From: Pseudomonas sp.
Lineage (GTDB): Bacteria > Pseudomonadota > Gammaproteobacteria > Pseudomonadales > Pseudomonadaceae
DNA length: 64,000 nucleotides
Reading direction: 5' to 3'
NCBI RefSeq assembly: GCF_030684895.1
Contig: NZ_JAUXXP010000046.1
Coordinates: 124,001-188,000, forward strand
The notes under the pieces are model-generated. The model was not told the DNA's origin, made no database searches, and saw nothing but the letters and a program-made list of their open reading frames with translations. Position numbers and translations under genes: made by a program. Positions within the stretch are counted from its first letter, which is position 1. Every line of letters starts with the position of its first letter. Of this stretch, positions 16,329 to 26,389 are shown in pieces.

Positions 16329-17246
16329 ATGCGAGATCATTTCACCCTGAAGCGTCTGTTGCTCAGCCTGGTTGTGCTGGCGTTGCTGCTGCTTGGCTTG
16401 TTCGCCCAGGAATACCGCCTGTTTGAGCGCGCCTGGTTCAATGTGCAGCAGGCGGGCAAAGGCCCGTCAGCGGAGCGCGACATACTGCTGTCGGGCTATC
16501 AGGTGGATATCGAAGCCAAGGTGATTGAAGGGCTCAATGATGATGTTTCGGCGCTGACCTACGACCCGGACCGCAACAGCCTGTTTACTGTGACCAACCA
16601 GAAGGCGCAGCTGATCGAGCTGTCACTAGATGGTGAGCTGCTGCGGCGTATCGATCTGCATGGCTTTGGCGATGCCGAGGCGGTCGAGTACATCAGCCAG
16701 GGCCTGTATGTGATCAGCGATGAGCGTCAGCAGCGGCTGATCAAGGTGCGGGTCGATGACGCAACCACCGAGTTACATGCCGATCAGGCGCAGCAGTTCT
16801 CGCTGGGTATCGGTCTGAATGGCAACAAAGGCTTTGAGGGGTTGGCCTACGACTCGGTCGGCCAGCGTCTGTTTGTCGCCAAGGAGCGCGACCCGATACG
16901 CATCTACGAGATTCACGGCTTCCCCCAGCGTGATCCGCAGCGCCCCTTCGCCGTGCACGTGGTGGATGATCAGCAGCGCGATGCCGGGTTGTTTGTCCGC
17001 GATCTATCCAGCTTGCAGTTCGATGAGCGCAGTGGCCACCTGCTGGCGCTGTCCGATGAGTCGCGTCTGGTCCTGGAGCTGAACGTCGAGGGCAAGCCGA
17101 TCAGCAGCCTGTCGCTGCTGGCCGGGCGCAATGGTCTGACCCGCAGCGTGCCCCAGGGCGAGGGCATCGCCATGGATAACCAGGGTGTGCTCTATCTGGT
17201 CAGCGAGCCGAATCTGTTCTATCGCTTCAAGAAACCAGGCGCCTAG
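16329..17246 (+). CDS. SdiA-regulated domain protein, YjiK-like (copy 2)
   Basis: A 305-residue paralogue of the protein at 14872. It has one N-terminal membrane segment (about 8-27) and then an SdiA-regulated propeller domain with DDVSALTYDPDRNSLFTVTN and GNKGFEGLAYDS. The paired ends LYLVSEPNLFYRFKK and IYIVSEPNLFYVLRK show recent common origin. No separate phased-repeat promoter is seen, so it is probably expressed by read-through from the OB-fold gene. Its 3' end overlaps the convergent MATE gene by 20 bases. Confidence 0.85.
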   Translation: MRDHFTLKRLLLSLVVLALLLLGLFAQEYRLFERAWFNVQQAGKGPSAERDILLSGYQVDIEAKVIEGLNDDVSALTYDPDRNSLFTVTNQKAQLIELSLDGELLRRIDLHGFGDAEAVEYISQGLYVISDERQQRLIKVRVDDATTELHADQAQQFSLGIGLNGNKGFEGLAYDSVGQRLFVAKERDPIRIYEIHGFPQRDPQRPFAVHVVDDQQRDAGLFVRDLSSLQFDERSGHLLALSDESRLVLELNVEGKPISSLSLLAGRNGLTRSVPQGEGIAMDNQGVLYLVSEPNLFYRFKKPGA

Positions 17247-18624
17247 CGGGTGACGTGAAGGCTGCGCCCGTCGGCTGCAGCAGGCGCGCAGTTTTCCACT
17301 CAAACCCCAGGGTCAGGCCGATGGCGGCACAGGCCAGGCCGCCGGCTAATCCCCACCAAACGCCTTCTGCGCCCCAGCCCAGCGGGAAGGCTAGAGCCCA
17401 GGCCAGTGGCGCGCCAACGGCCCAATAGCAGCCTAGGCCGACCCAAAAGGTGGTCTTGGCGTCCTTGAGGCCGCGAATCGCACCCATGGCGATGGTCTGG
17501 ATGCCATCGAAAAACTCGAACCAGGCGGCAATCGCCAGCAGCGCCACGGCCAGGCTCACTACCTCGCTATAGGCGCTGTCCGTGTGATCGAGGAACAGCC
17601 CGACCACCCAGTGCGGCGCCAGCCAGAACAGGCAGGCGAATCCCAGCATGCACAGCGCACCCAGACCCAGGCCCAGACGGCCGGCCTGGCGCGCCTGCAG
17701 CAGGCGGCCGGCGCCGAAATGCTGACCGATGCGGAAGGTCACCGCGTAGGAAATCCCCACCGGCACCATAAAGGCCACGTACACCGACATGATCGCGATC
17801 TGGTGCGCCGCCAGCTGGCTGCTGCCCAGTGCGCCCATGCACAGCGCAGCAAAGGCAAACAGCCCCGACTCCACCGCATAGGTGCCGCCAATCGGCAGGC
17901 CCAGGCGCAACAGCTCTTTCAGTTCGGGCCACAGCGGCCGCAACAACCCGCGCCACAGTGGGTAAGGGCTGTAGGCGCTGTGGTGCAGCACATGCCAGGC
18001 CAGCAGCAGTGCCATGACATTCATCACCACGGCCGTCACCAGGCCGATCCCGGCCAGGCCCAGTGGCGGTAGGCCGAACCAGCCCTTGATCAGCGCATAG
18101 TTGAGCACGAAGTTGGCCAGTGCCCCGCCAATGCTGATGGCCATCACCGGGCCAGGACGGCCGATGGCGCTGGTAAAGCCGCGCAGCGCCATAAAACTCA
18201 TGTATCCGGGCAGGGCAAACACCAGCGTTGAGAGAAACTGCATGCCGCCGCTTACGTTCTCCGGCTTCTGGCCGAAGTACAGCAGTGCCGGGGCCAGATT
18301 CCACAGCGCCAGGCCTGCCAGCAGCGCCAGGCCCCAACCGAGCCACAGGCCGTTCTGCGTCAGCCGGGTAACCCCGGCGGCGTCCTGCGCGCCGTGACGG
18401 ATCGCCACCAGATTGCCGACCGAGGCAATCACCCCCACGCAGAAGATTGAGACAAAGGAATAACTGGCCGCGCCCAGGCCGCCGGCCGCCAGGGTTGCGG
18501 GGCCGAGCAGGCCCATCATTACCGTGTCGGTAAACACCATCAGCACATGTGCCAGTTGCGCAGCAATCAGCGGCCCGGCGAGTTTCAGGATGGCGCGCAG
18601 TTCGCCACGAAGCGGATGCAGCAT
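17227..18624 (-). CDS. MATE family multidrug efflux transporter
   Basis: A 465-residue, 12-helix inner-membrane antiporter of the NorM/DinF-like MATE family. The opening LAGPLIAAQLAHVLMVFTDTVMMG is the typical first helix with the family QxxxxxxxxxDxxMxG pattern. It probably exports cationic drugs or dyes using Na+ or H+; the substrate is not readable. It is divergent from the LysR gene, which may regulate it (inference). Confidence 0.9.
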   Translation of the reverse strand: MLHPLRGELRAILKLAGPLIAAQLAHVLMVFTDTVMMGLLGPATLAAGGLGAASYSFVSIFCVGVIASVGNLVAIRHGAQDAAGVTRLTQNGLWLGWGLALLAGLALWNLAPALLYFGQKPENVSGGMQFLSTLVFALPGYMSFMALRGFTSAIGRPGPVMAISIGGALANFVLNYALIKGWFGLPPLGLAGIGLVTAVVMNVMALLLAWHVLHHSAYSPYPLWRGLLRPLWPELKELLRLGLPIGGTYAVESGLFAFAALCMGALGSSQLAAHQIAIMSVYVAFMVPVGISYAVTFRIGQHFGAGRLLQARQAGRLGLGLGALCMLGFACLFWLAPHWVVGLFLDHTDSAYSEVVSLAVALLAIAAWFEFFDGIQTIAMGAIRGLKDAKTTFWVGLGCYWAVGAPLAWALAFPLGWGAEGVWWGLAGGLACAAIGLTLGFEWKTARLLQPTGAAFTSPARRLVS

Positions 18625-18762
18625 GATGAGTTCTACTCAGTTAGAAGGCTTGCCCGGGTGATCCGCGCAGGCAGAGAATGCGCCTATTCTCATAAGCTGG
18701 CCGCAGTAGCACAAAAGGATAATAGCGATGACAGGCATGACTATTACTCATGGATGGCAAGC

Positions 18763-19692
18763 ATGAGCCAGCGTTTGCCGCCGCTCTATGCCCTGCGCGC
18801 CTTCGAGGCGGCGGCGCGGCACAGCTCCTTTACCCGCGCCGCCGAAGAACTGGCGATTACCCAGAGTGCAGTCAGCCGGCATGTGCGTACCCTGGAAGAA
18901 CACTTCGCTTGCCGTCTGTTTGAGCGTCGGGGCCGCAGCCTGCAGCTGACCGAAACCGCGCGCATGCTGCTGCCGGGGCTGCGCGATGGTTTCGAGGCGC
19001 TGGAGCGGGCCTGCAACACCCTGCGTGTCGACGACACGGTGCTGCGCCTGAAAGCCCCGTCGACCCTAACCATGCGTTGGTTGCTGGCGCGCCTATCGCG
19101 CTATCGCCTGAGCAGTGCCAGCGAAGTGCAGCTGACCAGCGCCTGGATGGATGTGGACAAGGTGGACTTTCTCCATGAACCCTTCGACTGCGCGGTGCTG
19201 CTCAGTCAGGGCGACTTCCCGGAGGAATGGGAGAGCACCGAGCTGTTCGCCGAGTGGCTGATTCCAGTCTGCGCGCCTGAGGCCTTGAGCGAGCAGTCCT
19301 GGGATCTGCCGCGTCTGCAGGCCGCCGAGCTGTTGCATCCCACCCCGGACCGCCGCGACTGGCGGCAGTGGCTGCAGGCCATGGGGCTGGCGGATCAGGT
19401 GCCGCTCAAGGGCGGCCAGGTGTTCGACACCCTGGAGCTGGGCATGGTGGCGGCGGCGCGTGGCTATGGCGTGTCGATCGGCGACCTGGTGATGGTCGCC
19501 GAGGATGTCGCGCAAGGCCGGCTCGGCTTGCCCTGGCCCAGTGCGGTGCCCAGTGGTTGCAGCTACTACCTGGTCTGGCCCAAGGCGCGCCGAGGCCAGG
19601 AGCGTTTTCGCCGCTTGCGTGATTATCTGGTGGCGGATGTGGCGGCGATGCAGCTGCCCGTGGTCGAGCGGGTGGGAAATCGAGCGCGCTAG
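18763..19692 (+). CDS. LysR family transcriptional regulator, GcvA-like
   Basis: A 309-residue regulator. The N-terminal winged helix begins RLPPLYALRAFEAAARHSSFTRAAEELAITQSAVSRHVRTLEE, matching the GcvA/AmpR-type LysR subgroup. The C-terminal effector domain is at about 95-300. I chose the ATG at 18763 because a GGA site lies 8 bases upstream; an ATG at 18754 is possible. It lies between the divergent MATE gene and the PuuD-like gene, so either may be its target. Confidence 0.88.
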   Translation: MSQRLPPLYALRAFEAAARHSSFTRAAEELAITQSAVSRHVRTLEEHFACRLFERRGRSLQLTETARMLLPGLRDGFEALERACNTLRVDDTVLRLKAPSTLTMRWLLARLSRYRLSSASEVQLTSAWMDVDKVDFLHEPFDCAVLLSQGDFPEEWESTELFAEWLIPVCAPEALSEQSWDLPRLQAAELLHPTPDRRDWRQWLQAMGLADQVPLKGGQVFDTLELGMVAAARGYGVSIGDLVMVAEDVAQGRLGLPWPSAVPSGCSYYLVWPKARRGQERFRRLRDYLVADVAAMQLPVVERVGNRAR

Positions 19693-20032
19693 CAAGTCGT
19701 CGCATAAGGCGTAAAAAATATTGGACTATCGTTTGCCGGCTTTATCAGATTTATGCTTTTAAAACAGTGGTTTACTTTGATTGGTTAGCTGAGTCGCCTG
19801 CTGCTTGCGGTCTGATTTCTTAACAATATGCGCGTATTTGTTTGACATATTTTACGGCTTTGGCAGACTGGCTTCAGGGTTGTGACTGCCAGATGAGCGT
19901 TTCTCGCGCATCTGCTGCCGCTGCGGCGGGCATCGAGACAGGCGCAATCAGCCGTAAAACAGAAGGCGCGCGACAACCGTCAGCCCTTCTGCACAACAAC
20001 GGCAGCCAATCCCGGCTGCCCCAAGGTGATGT
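19693..20032. other. AT-rich intergenic region before the PuuD-like gene
   Basis: About 340 bases, richer in AT than the surroundings. It includes a TTGACA at about 19838 that could be a -35 element, but no well-spaced -10 was found. No RNA gene or repeat was recognised. It lies close to the inferred rearrangement junction. Confidence 0.4.
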
Positions 20033-20821
20033 ATGTCCAACAACAATACGAAACAGCGCCCAGGCGCGCGTAAACCGGTTGTCCTGATGTCCATGGGTGC
20101 TCAAGAGCGCAAAGGACATGCCTATCAAGTCATGACCCACAAATACATAACCCCCCTGGTCGAACTGTCGGGCTGTGTGCCGCTGCTGGCGCCCAGCTGC
20201 TGCGGCGTCGATGACATCGAGCAGTACCTGTCGATGGTCGACGGCGTGTACCTGACCGGTGCCGGCAGCAACATCGATCCGGCCCTCTACGGCCAGGAAA
20301 ACCTGACCCCGAGCAAGGGCCAGGATCAGGACCGCGATCTGTTTGATATCCCACTGATTCGCGGCGCCCTGGCCCGTGGCCTACCGCTGTTTGGCATCTG
20401 CCGCGGCATGCAGGAAATCAACGTGGCCCTGGGCGGCACTATCCACCAGAAGGTTTACGAAGTAGCGGGCATGAATGACCACCGCGAAGACACCAGCGCG
20501 CCGGTAGCTGTGCAGTATGCCGACAGCCACAGCGTGCGTGCGCTGCCGGGCAGCTGGTTTGCCGAGCTGATGGGGCATGCGGATTTCCCGGTCAACTCGC
20601 TGCACGGTCAGGCCGTTGATCAACTGGGCGAGGGGATCGAAGCCCTGGCTCACGCCGAAGATGGTCTGGTCGAGGCGATTCACCTGCCGGGCGCCGAGCA
20701 GTTCACCCTGGCGGTGCAATGGCACCCCGAGTGGCAGGCGGCGCAGAACCCGCATTCGGTGAAAATCTTCAAGGCATTTGGCGACGCATGCCGTGAACGT
20801 GCAGCGCAGCGCGATCAGTAA
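20033..20821 (+). CDS. gamma-glutamyl-gamma-aminobutyrate hydrolase family protein, PuuD-like
   Basis: A 262-residue class I glutamine-amidotransferase-like hydrolase (peptidase C26). The nucleophile motif is FGICRGMQEINVALGG and the catalytic His-Glu pair is in QWHPEWQ. The family cleaves gamma-Glu-GABA in the glutamylated-putrescine pathway; P. aeruginosa has related PauD enzymes. No other putrescine genes are adjacent, so the substrate is inferred. An AAGGTGAT site precedes the ATG. Confidence 0.87.
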   Translation: MSNNNTKQRPGARKPVVLMSMGAQERKGHAYQVMTHKYITPLVELSGCVPLLAPSCCGVDDIEQYLSMVDGVYLTGAGSNIDPALYGQENLTPSKGQDQDRDLFDIPLIRGALARGLPLFGICRGMQEINVALGGTIHQKVYEVAGMNDHREDTSAPVAVQYADSHSVRALPGSWFAELMGHADFPVNSLHGQAVDQLGEGIEALAHAEDGLVEAIHLPGAEQFTLAVQWHPEWQAAQNPHSVKIFKAFGDACRERAAQRDQ

Positions 20822-20837
20822 GCGCCCTGGCTTTATA

Positions 20838-20868
20838 TAAAGAAGCCCCGCATGCGGGGCTTCTTTAT
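20838..20868. terminator. bidirectional rho-independent terminator
   Basis: AAAGAAGCCCCGCA and its exact complement TGCGGGGCTTCTTT form a 28-base perfect palindrome with A/T flanks. It lies between the convergent PuuD-like gene and comM and serves both. Confidence 0.92.
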
Positions 20869-20877
20869 GGGCGCGAT

Positions 20878-22377
20878 TCAGGCGCCGCTGATGCTGGGGC
20901 GGTACTGCAAGGCTTCACCCAGGTGGCTGCGGCTGATATGTGCGGCACTGTCCAGGTCGGCCAGGGTGCGCGCCACCTTTAGTACCCGATGTGCCGCGCG
21001 CAGGCTCAGGCCTAAGCGTTCGCAGGCATTTTCCAGCCACTGGCGGTCTTCGCCTTGCAGGCGGCAATGTTGCTGCACGCCATTGAGGTCCAGGTGGGCA
21101 TTGGCGCAACCCTGGCGCGCCAATTGCTGCTGGCGCGCTTGCACCACCTGGGCGGCCAGCTCGGCGCTGCTTGGGCCGGGTTCGGCGTTGGCGTCAAGCC
21201 GGGTGGTTTCCCGTGGCACGCTGAGGTGCAGGTCGATGCGGTCGAGCAGCGGGCCGGAAAGTTTGCCCCGGTAGCGCTGGATCTGCTCGCTGCTGCAGCG
21301 GCAGCGCCCGGAAGGATCGCCCAGATGTCCGCAGGGGCAGGGGTTCATCGCCGCCACCAGCTGAAAACGCGCGGGAAAGCGCACCTTGTCGCGGGCGCGG
21401 GCAATCACGATTTGCCCGCTTTCCAAAGGCTCACGTAAAACTTCTAGCACTTTTCTGTCGAATTCAGGCAGCTCGTCCAAAAAAAGTACGCCGTGATGCG
21501 CCAAGGTAATTTCGCCAGGTTGTGGGCGGCTGCCGCCACCGACCAGCGCCGGGCCGGATGCACTGTGATGAGGTGTTCTAAAGGGTCTTTGCGGCCAGGC
21601 ACTGAGCGGTGTGTGGCTGGCGACAGAATGAATCGCCGCCACTTCCAGCGCTTCCTGTTCATCCAGCGCTGGCAGCAGGCCGGGCAAACGGCTGGCCAGC
21701 AGGGTTTTGCCGGTGCCGGGTGGCCCTGTGAATAAGAGATTGTGCGAGCCGGCCGCTGCTACCAGCAGGGCGCGTTTGGCGGCGATCTGTCCCTGCACTT
21801 CGGCTAGGTCGGGGTAGGGCAGGATCTGGCGCAGCAGACCTTGGGCCTGATACGGCGCAATCGGCGTCTGGCCATTGAGGTGGGCGGCGACTTCCAGCAG
21901 GTGCTCGACGGCAATCACCGTCAGCCCCGACGCCAGGCTGGCTTCTTCGGCATTGGCCTTGGGCACCACTAAGGTGCGTCCGGCGGCGCGGGCGGCCAGT
22001 GCTGCCGGTAACACGCCCTGTACTGGGCGAATCGCCCCGGACAGCGCCAGTTCGCCCAGGCATTCGAGGTGTTCCAGTGCGCGGGCTGGCACCTGGCCGC
22101 TGGCGGCGAGAATGCCGAGGGCAATCGCCAGGTCGAAGCGTCCGCCGTCCTTGGGTAAGTCTGCCGGTGCCAGGTTCAAAGTAATGCGTCTAGGTGGAAA
22201 CTCGAAGGCGCAGTTGAGGATGGCGCTGCGTACGCGGTCCTTGCTTTCCTTGACCGCGGTTTCCGGCAAGCCAACCAGCGCCAGCGAGGGTAGGCCGTTG
22301 GCCAGGTGGGCTTCGACGGTGACGGCGGGGGCTTCAACACCCACCTGGGCGCGGCTGTGGACTATGGCCAGGGACAT
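20878..22377 (-). CDS. comM: YifB/ComM family Mg-chelatase-like AAA+ ATPase
   Basis: A 499-residue protein. An N-terminal Lon-protease-like domain (about 20-140) comes first, then an AAA+ module with Walker A GPPGTGKTLLA and Walker B-type LFLDELPEF. A zinc-type C-terminal extension has CPCGHLGDPSGRCRCSS. ComM is a hexameric helicase that promotes branch migration during natural transformation in several proteobacteria. The AAGGAG site ahead of the ATG at 22377 fixes the start. It is next to ubiK and glnK, as in P. aeruginosa. Confidence 0.95.
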   Translation of the reverse strand: MSLAIVHSRAQVGVEAPAVTVEAHLANGLPSLALVGLPETAVKESKDRVRSAILNCAFEFPPRRITLNLAPADLPKDGGRFDLAIALGILAASGQVPARALEHLECLGELALSGAIRPVQGVLPAALAARAAGRTLVVPKANAEEASLASGLTVIAVEHLLEVAAHLNGQTPIAPYQAQGLLRQILPYPDLAEVQGQIAAKRALLVAAAGSHNLLFTGPPGTGKTLLASRLPGLLPALDEQEALEVAAIHSVASHTPLSAWPQRPFRTPHHSASGPALVGGGSRPQPGEITLAHHGVLFLDELPEFDRKVLEVLREPLESGQIVIARARDKVRFPARFQLVAAMNPCPCGHLGDPSGRCRCSSEQIQRYRGKLSGPLLDRIDLHLSVPRETTRLDANAEPGPSSAELAAQVVQARQQQLARQGCANAHLDLNGVQQHCRLQGEDRQWLENACERLGLSLRAAHRVLKVARTLADLDSAAHISRSHLGEALQYRPSISGA

Positions 22378-22416
22378 CGATCACTCCTTGATCGGCTGAT
22401 GCATCCGCGGTGGGCG

Positions 22417-22686
22417 TTACTCGCTGGTAGTTGGGGCGTCTGCGCCGCGTGCTTCCATCTCGGCCACTTTAGCTTCTAGTGCTTCCAGGCGCGCGCGGGT
22501 GCGAGCGAGTACGACCATCTGGCTGTCGAATTCGTCGCGGCTGACCAAGTCGAGTTTGCTGAAGGCGCTTTGCAGCAGCACCTTGAACTGGGCTTCGAAT
22601 TCACCGCGCGGCAAGGGTGCGTCACCGTTGAACAGGCGCGAGGCGTGGGTGGTCAGGGCGTCTAGCAGGGCTTTAGGTGGCAGCAT
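22417..22686 (-). CDS. ubiK: ubiquinone biosynthesis accessory factor UbiK (BMFP family)
   Basis: An 89-residue protein of the YqiC/BMFP family. It has an amphipathic start (LLDALTTHASRLF) and a C-terminal coiled coil (about 50-80, RTRARLEALEAKVAEMEAR). UbiK trimers assist the Ubi complex in coenzyme Q synthesis with UbiJ and may bind membranes. It sits upstream of comM on the same strand with a 39-base gap. Confidence 0.93.
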   Translation of the reverse strand: MLPPKALLDALTTHASRLFNGDAPLPRGEFEAQFKVLLQSAFSKLDLVSRDEFDSQMVVLARTRARLEALEAKVAEMEARGADAPTTSE

Positions 22687-23451
<765 letters not shown>

Positions 23452-23487
23452 GCCTCCGAACGAACCCCACGCCCCAGGAGTTAAACC

Positions 23488-24801
23488 ATGACTCTGCGAA
23501 AAATCGCAGGGCTAGGAGCCCTTTTGTCTCTCGTTCCTGGCTTTGCCATGGCCGAAGAGGCAAGCCTGAACAGCGGCGACACCGCTTGGATGTTGGTCGC
23601 CACTGTACTGGTGCTGTTTATGACCATCCCCGGTCTGGCGCTGTTCTACGCCGGCATGGTGCGTTCCAAGAACGTGCTGTCGGTGTTGATGCAGTGTTTT
23701 GCAGTTACCGGGTTGATCAGCATTCTTTGGGTTGTCTATGGCTATAGCCTGGCCTTTGACACAACTGGCATGGAGCAGGGGGTACTCAACCTCAACTCCT
23801 TCGTCGGCGGTTTCTCCAAAGCCTTCCTTTCTGGTTTGACCCTGGACAGCCTGGTGGCTGGCGTTCCGGAGAGTGTCTTCATCACCTTCCAGATGACCTT
23901 TGCCATCATCACCCCGGCGCTGATCGTCGGTGCCTTTGCCGAGCGCATGAAGTTCTCGGCCATGCTGATCTTCATGGCGGTGTGGTTCACCCTGGTCTAT
24001 GCGCCCATCGCGCACATGGTCTGGGGCGGCGACGGCGCGCTGATGTGGGACTGGGGCGTGCTCGACTTCGCGGGCGGCACCGTGGTGCACATCAACGCCG
24101 GTATCGCTGGTCTGGTGGCCTGTCTGGTGCTGGGCAAGCGCAAGGGCTTTCCTACTACGGCGATGCCGCCGCACAACCTCGGTTACACCCTGATCGGCGC
24201 AAGCATGCTCTGGGTCGGCTGGTTCGGCTTCAACGCAGGTTCTGCGCTGGCAGCCAACGGCAGCGCCGGTATGGCCATGCTGGTCACTCAGATTGCCACC
24301 GCCACAGCGGCGCTGAGCTGGATGTTCGCCGAGTGGATCACGCACCGCAAACCAAGCGTTCTGGGCATTGCCTCGGGTGCTGTGGCGGGTCTGGTGGCAA
24401 TCACCCCGGCATCCGGTACAGCGGGGCCGATGGGCGCTCTGGCGATTGGTCTGGCCAGTGGGGCGATCTGCTTCTTCTGCGCCACCAGCCTGAAACGCAA
24501 GTTGGGTTATGACGATTCCCTCGACGTGTTCGGCGTACACGCCGTGGGCGGCATCGTCGGCGCCATTCTCACCGGGGCGTTCGCCGCACCGGCCTTGGGT
24601 GGCTTCGGCGAGGTGGAGAACATTCCGGCGCAGTTGTGGATCCAGTTCGAGGGGGTGGCCTTCACAGTGGTGTACACCGCGGTGGTGACCTTCGTGATTC
24701 TGAAAGTGATCGACCTAGTAATGGGCCTGCGTGTCAGCGAAGAGGAAGAGACCATCGGTCTCGATCTCGCCCTGCATAACGAGCGCGGCTACAACCTGTA
24801 A
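23488..24801 (+). CDS. amtB: ammonium transporter AmtB
   Basis: A 437-residue, 11-helix ammonium channel with a cleavable signal peptide (ending GFAMAEE). It shows the family signature DFAGGTVVHINAGIAGLVACL and the pore histidine region VFGVHAVGGIVGAIL. A C-terminal cytoplasmic tail regulated by GlnK follows. It lies 36 bases after glnK and is co-transcribed with it. Confidence 0.97.
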   Translation: MTLRKIAGLGALLSLVPGFAMAEEASLNSGDTAWMLVATVLVLFMTIPGLALFYAGMVRSKNVLSVLMQCFAVTGLISILWVVYGYSLAFDTTGMEQGVLNLNSFVGGFSKAFLSGLTLDSLVAGVPESVFITFQMTFAIITPALIVGAFAERMKFSAMLIFMAVWFTLVYAPIAHMVWGGDGALMWDWGVLDFAGGTVVHINAGIAGLVACLVLGKRKGFPTTAMPPHNLGYTLIGASMLWVGWFGFNAGSALAANGSAGMAMLVTQIATATAALSWMFAEWITHRKPSVLGIASGAVAGLVAITPASGTAGPMGALAIGLASGAICFFCATSLKRKLGYDDSLDVFGVHAVGGIVGAILTGAFAAPALGGFGEVENIPAQLWIQFEGVAFTVVYTAVVTFVILKVIDLVMGLRVSEEEETIGLDLALHNERGYNL

Positions 24802-24880
24802 GCACACGGAGCGCGTCCGGAGCCAACCCCGGACGTCTTAACCGAATAGCGCTAAAAAGCGCAACGGCAAGAGGTGAACC

Positions 24881-26131
24881 ATGGACAACACAGCATTGAC
24901 TGCACTGCAGTACGGTTTTGATACCTTCTACTTTTTGGTTTGCGGCGCCCTGGTAATGTGGATGGCAGCGGGTTTTGCCATGCTCGAGTCCGGTCTGGTG
25001 CGAGCCAAGAACACCACTGAAATTCTCACCAAGAACATCGCCCTGTACGCAGTGGCGAGCATCATGTACCTGGTGATCGGCTACCACATCATGTACTCCA
25101 GTCCGGAAGGCGGCATCCTGCCAAGCTTCGGCTTTCTGCTCGGTGACGAGCACAGCGTTGAGTCGGTTCTGGCCGGCGGCGACGATGCACCTTACTACTC
25201 GGCGCGTTCGGACTTCTTCTTCCAGGTGGTGTTCGCCGCGACCTGCATGTCGATCGTTTCCGGTGCCGTGGCTGAGCGCATGAAGCTGTTTGCCTTCCTG
25301 GCGTTCGCCGTGGTCATGACCGGTTTCATCTACCCGGTACAGGGCTTCTGGAAATGGGGTTCGGGCTTCCTCAACGAAGCTGGCTTCCTCGACTTCGCCG
25401 GTTCCGGTGTAGTGCACATGGCTGGCGCAACTGCTGCTCTGGCTGGCGTGCTGCTGCTGGGCGCACGTAAAGGCAAGTACGGCCCGAATGGCCAGGTCAA
25501 CGCCATTCCGGGTGCCAACCTGCCGATGGCAGCGCTGGGTACCTTTATCCTGTGGATGGGCTGGTTCGGCTTCAACGGTGGCTCGCAGCTGAAGATGAGC
25601 ACCATCGAAGACGCCAACGCCGTGGCCAACGTGTTTGTTAACACCAACATGGCGGCTGCCGGTGGCTTGATCGCTGCGCTGATCGTGGCACGCATCCTGT
25701 TCGGCAAGGCCGACCTGACCATGGCCCTCAATGGTGCCCTGGCTGGCCTGGTGGCCATCACTGCCGAGCCGCTGACTCCGACTGCCCTGCAAGCAACCCT
25801 GATCGGTGGCGTGGGTGGCGTGCTGGTGGTGTTCTCGATCCTTGGTCTGGACAAGCTCAAGCTCGACGACCCAGTCGGCGCCATCTCCGTTCACGGTGTG
25901 GTCGGTATCTGGGGCCTGCTGGCTGTCTGCCTGACCAATAGCGACGCTACTCTCGGCGCACAGCTGCTGGGTATCGGTTCGATCTTCGCCTGGGTCTTCG
26001 TGGCCAGTCTGATCGTCTGGTCCATCATCAAACTGGTGATCGGCCTGCGCGTTACCGAGGAAGAGGAATACGAAGGCGTGGACATCGCCGAGTGCGGTAT
26101 GGAGGCCTATCCGGAATTCACCAAACGTTGA
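24881..26131 (+). CDS. second ammonium transporter, Amt family
   Basis: A 416-residue paralogue of AmtB without a signal peptide; it begins at the first helix region (FYFLVCGALVMWMAAGFAMLESG). The signature DFAGSGVVHMAGATAALAG and the pore histidine in SVHGVVGIWGLL are present. It belongs to a different Amt subgroup than the upstream protein and ends with an acidic EEEEYEGVD tail. It lies 79 bases after amtB and probably in the same transcript. Why two transporters share one GlnK is not clear from sequence. Confidence 0.93.
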   Translation: MDNTALTALQYGFDTFYFLVCGALVMWMAAGFAMLESGLVRAKNTTEILTKNIALYAVASIMYLVIGYHIMYSSPEGGILPSFGFLLGDEHSVESVLAGGDDAPYYSARSDFFFQVVFAATCMSIVSGAVAERMKLFAFLAFAVVMTGFIYPVQGFWKWGSGFLNEAGFLDFAGSGVVHMAGATAALAGVLLLGARKGKYGPNGQVNAIPGANLPMAALGTFILWMGWFGFNGGSQLKMSTIEDANAVANVFVNTNMAAAGGLIAALIVARILFGKADLTMALNGALAGLVAITAEPLTPTALQATLIGGVGGVLVVFSILGLDKLKLDDPVGAISVHGVVGIWGLLAVCLTNSDATLGAQLLGIGSIFAWVFVASLIVWSIIKLVIGLRVTEEEEYEGVDIAECGMEAYPEFTKR

Positions 26132-26148
26132 TTTCGGCTGGTTTCAAC

Positions 26149-26178
26149 AAGGGCGCCTGAGGGCGCCCTTTGTTTTTT
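26149..26178 (+). terminator. rho-independent terminator of the glnK-amt operon
   Basis: AAGGGCGCC and GGCGCCCTT pair around a TGAG loop and are followed by TGTTTTTT. The position is 17 bases after the second ammonium transporter gene. Confidence 0.92.
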
Positions 26179-26221
26179 CTAAATGCCCATTAAAGGTTGT
26201 GGTTTTTCCGCATCTGCGCGG

Positions 26222-26251
26222 TTGTGATGGAGCGGCAACAGACCCTAGAAT
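26222..26251 (+). promoter_or_regulatory. candidate sigma-70 promoter for sutA
   Basis: TTGTGA (26222-26227) and TAGAAT (26246-26251) with an 18-base spacer fit a housekeeping promoter. They lie 139 bases before the sutA start. Confidence 0.45.
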
Positions 26252-26389
26252 GCGCGCCGTTGAGCGCAGTTCGTCGATGCGCAGCGCTCAGCCCAAGGCA
26301 AGGCCACTGGAATTTTTATCAGCGACGTTAGAAAGCTGACGCAGCTGGGCTATAACTACTCTGCTTTTCGCAAGTCATGAGGTTGGAAC

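Noticed and set aside
24734-25894. 386-codon minus-strand open frame
   Set aside because: Antisense to the second ammonium transporter; no family resemblance.
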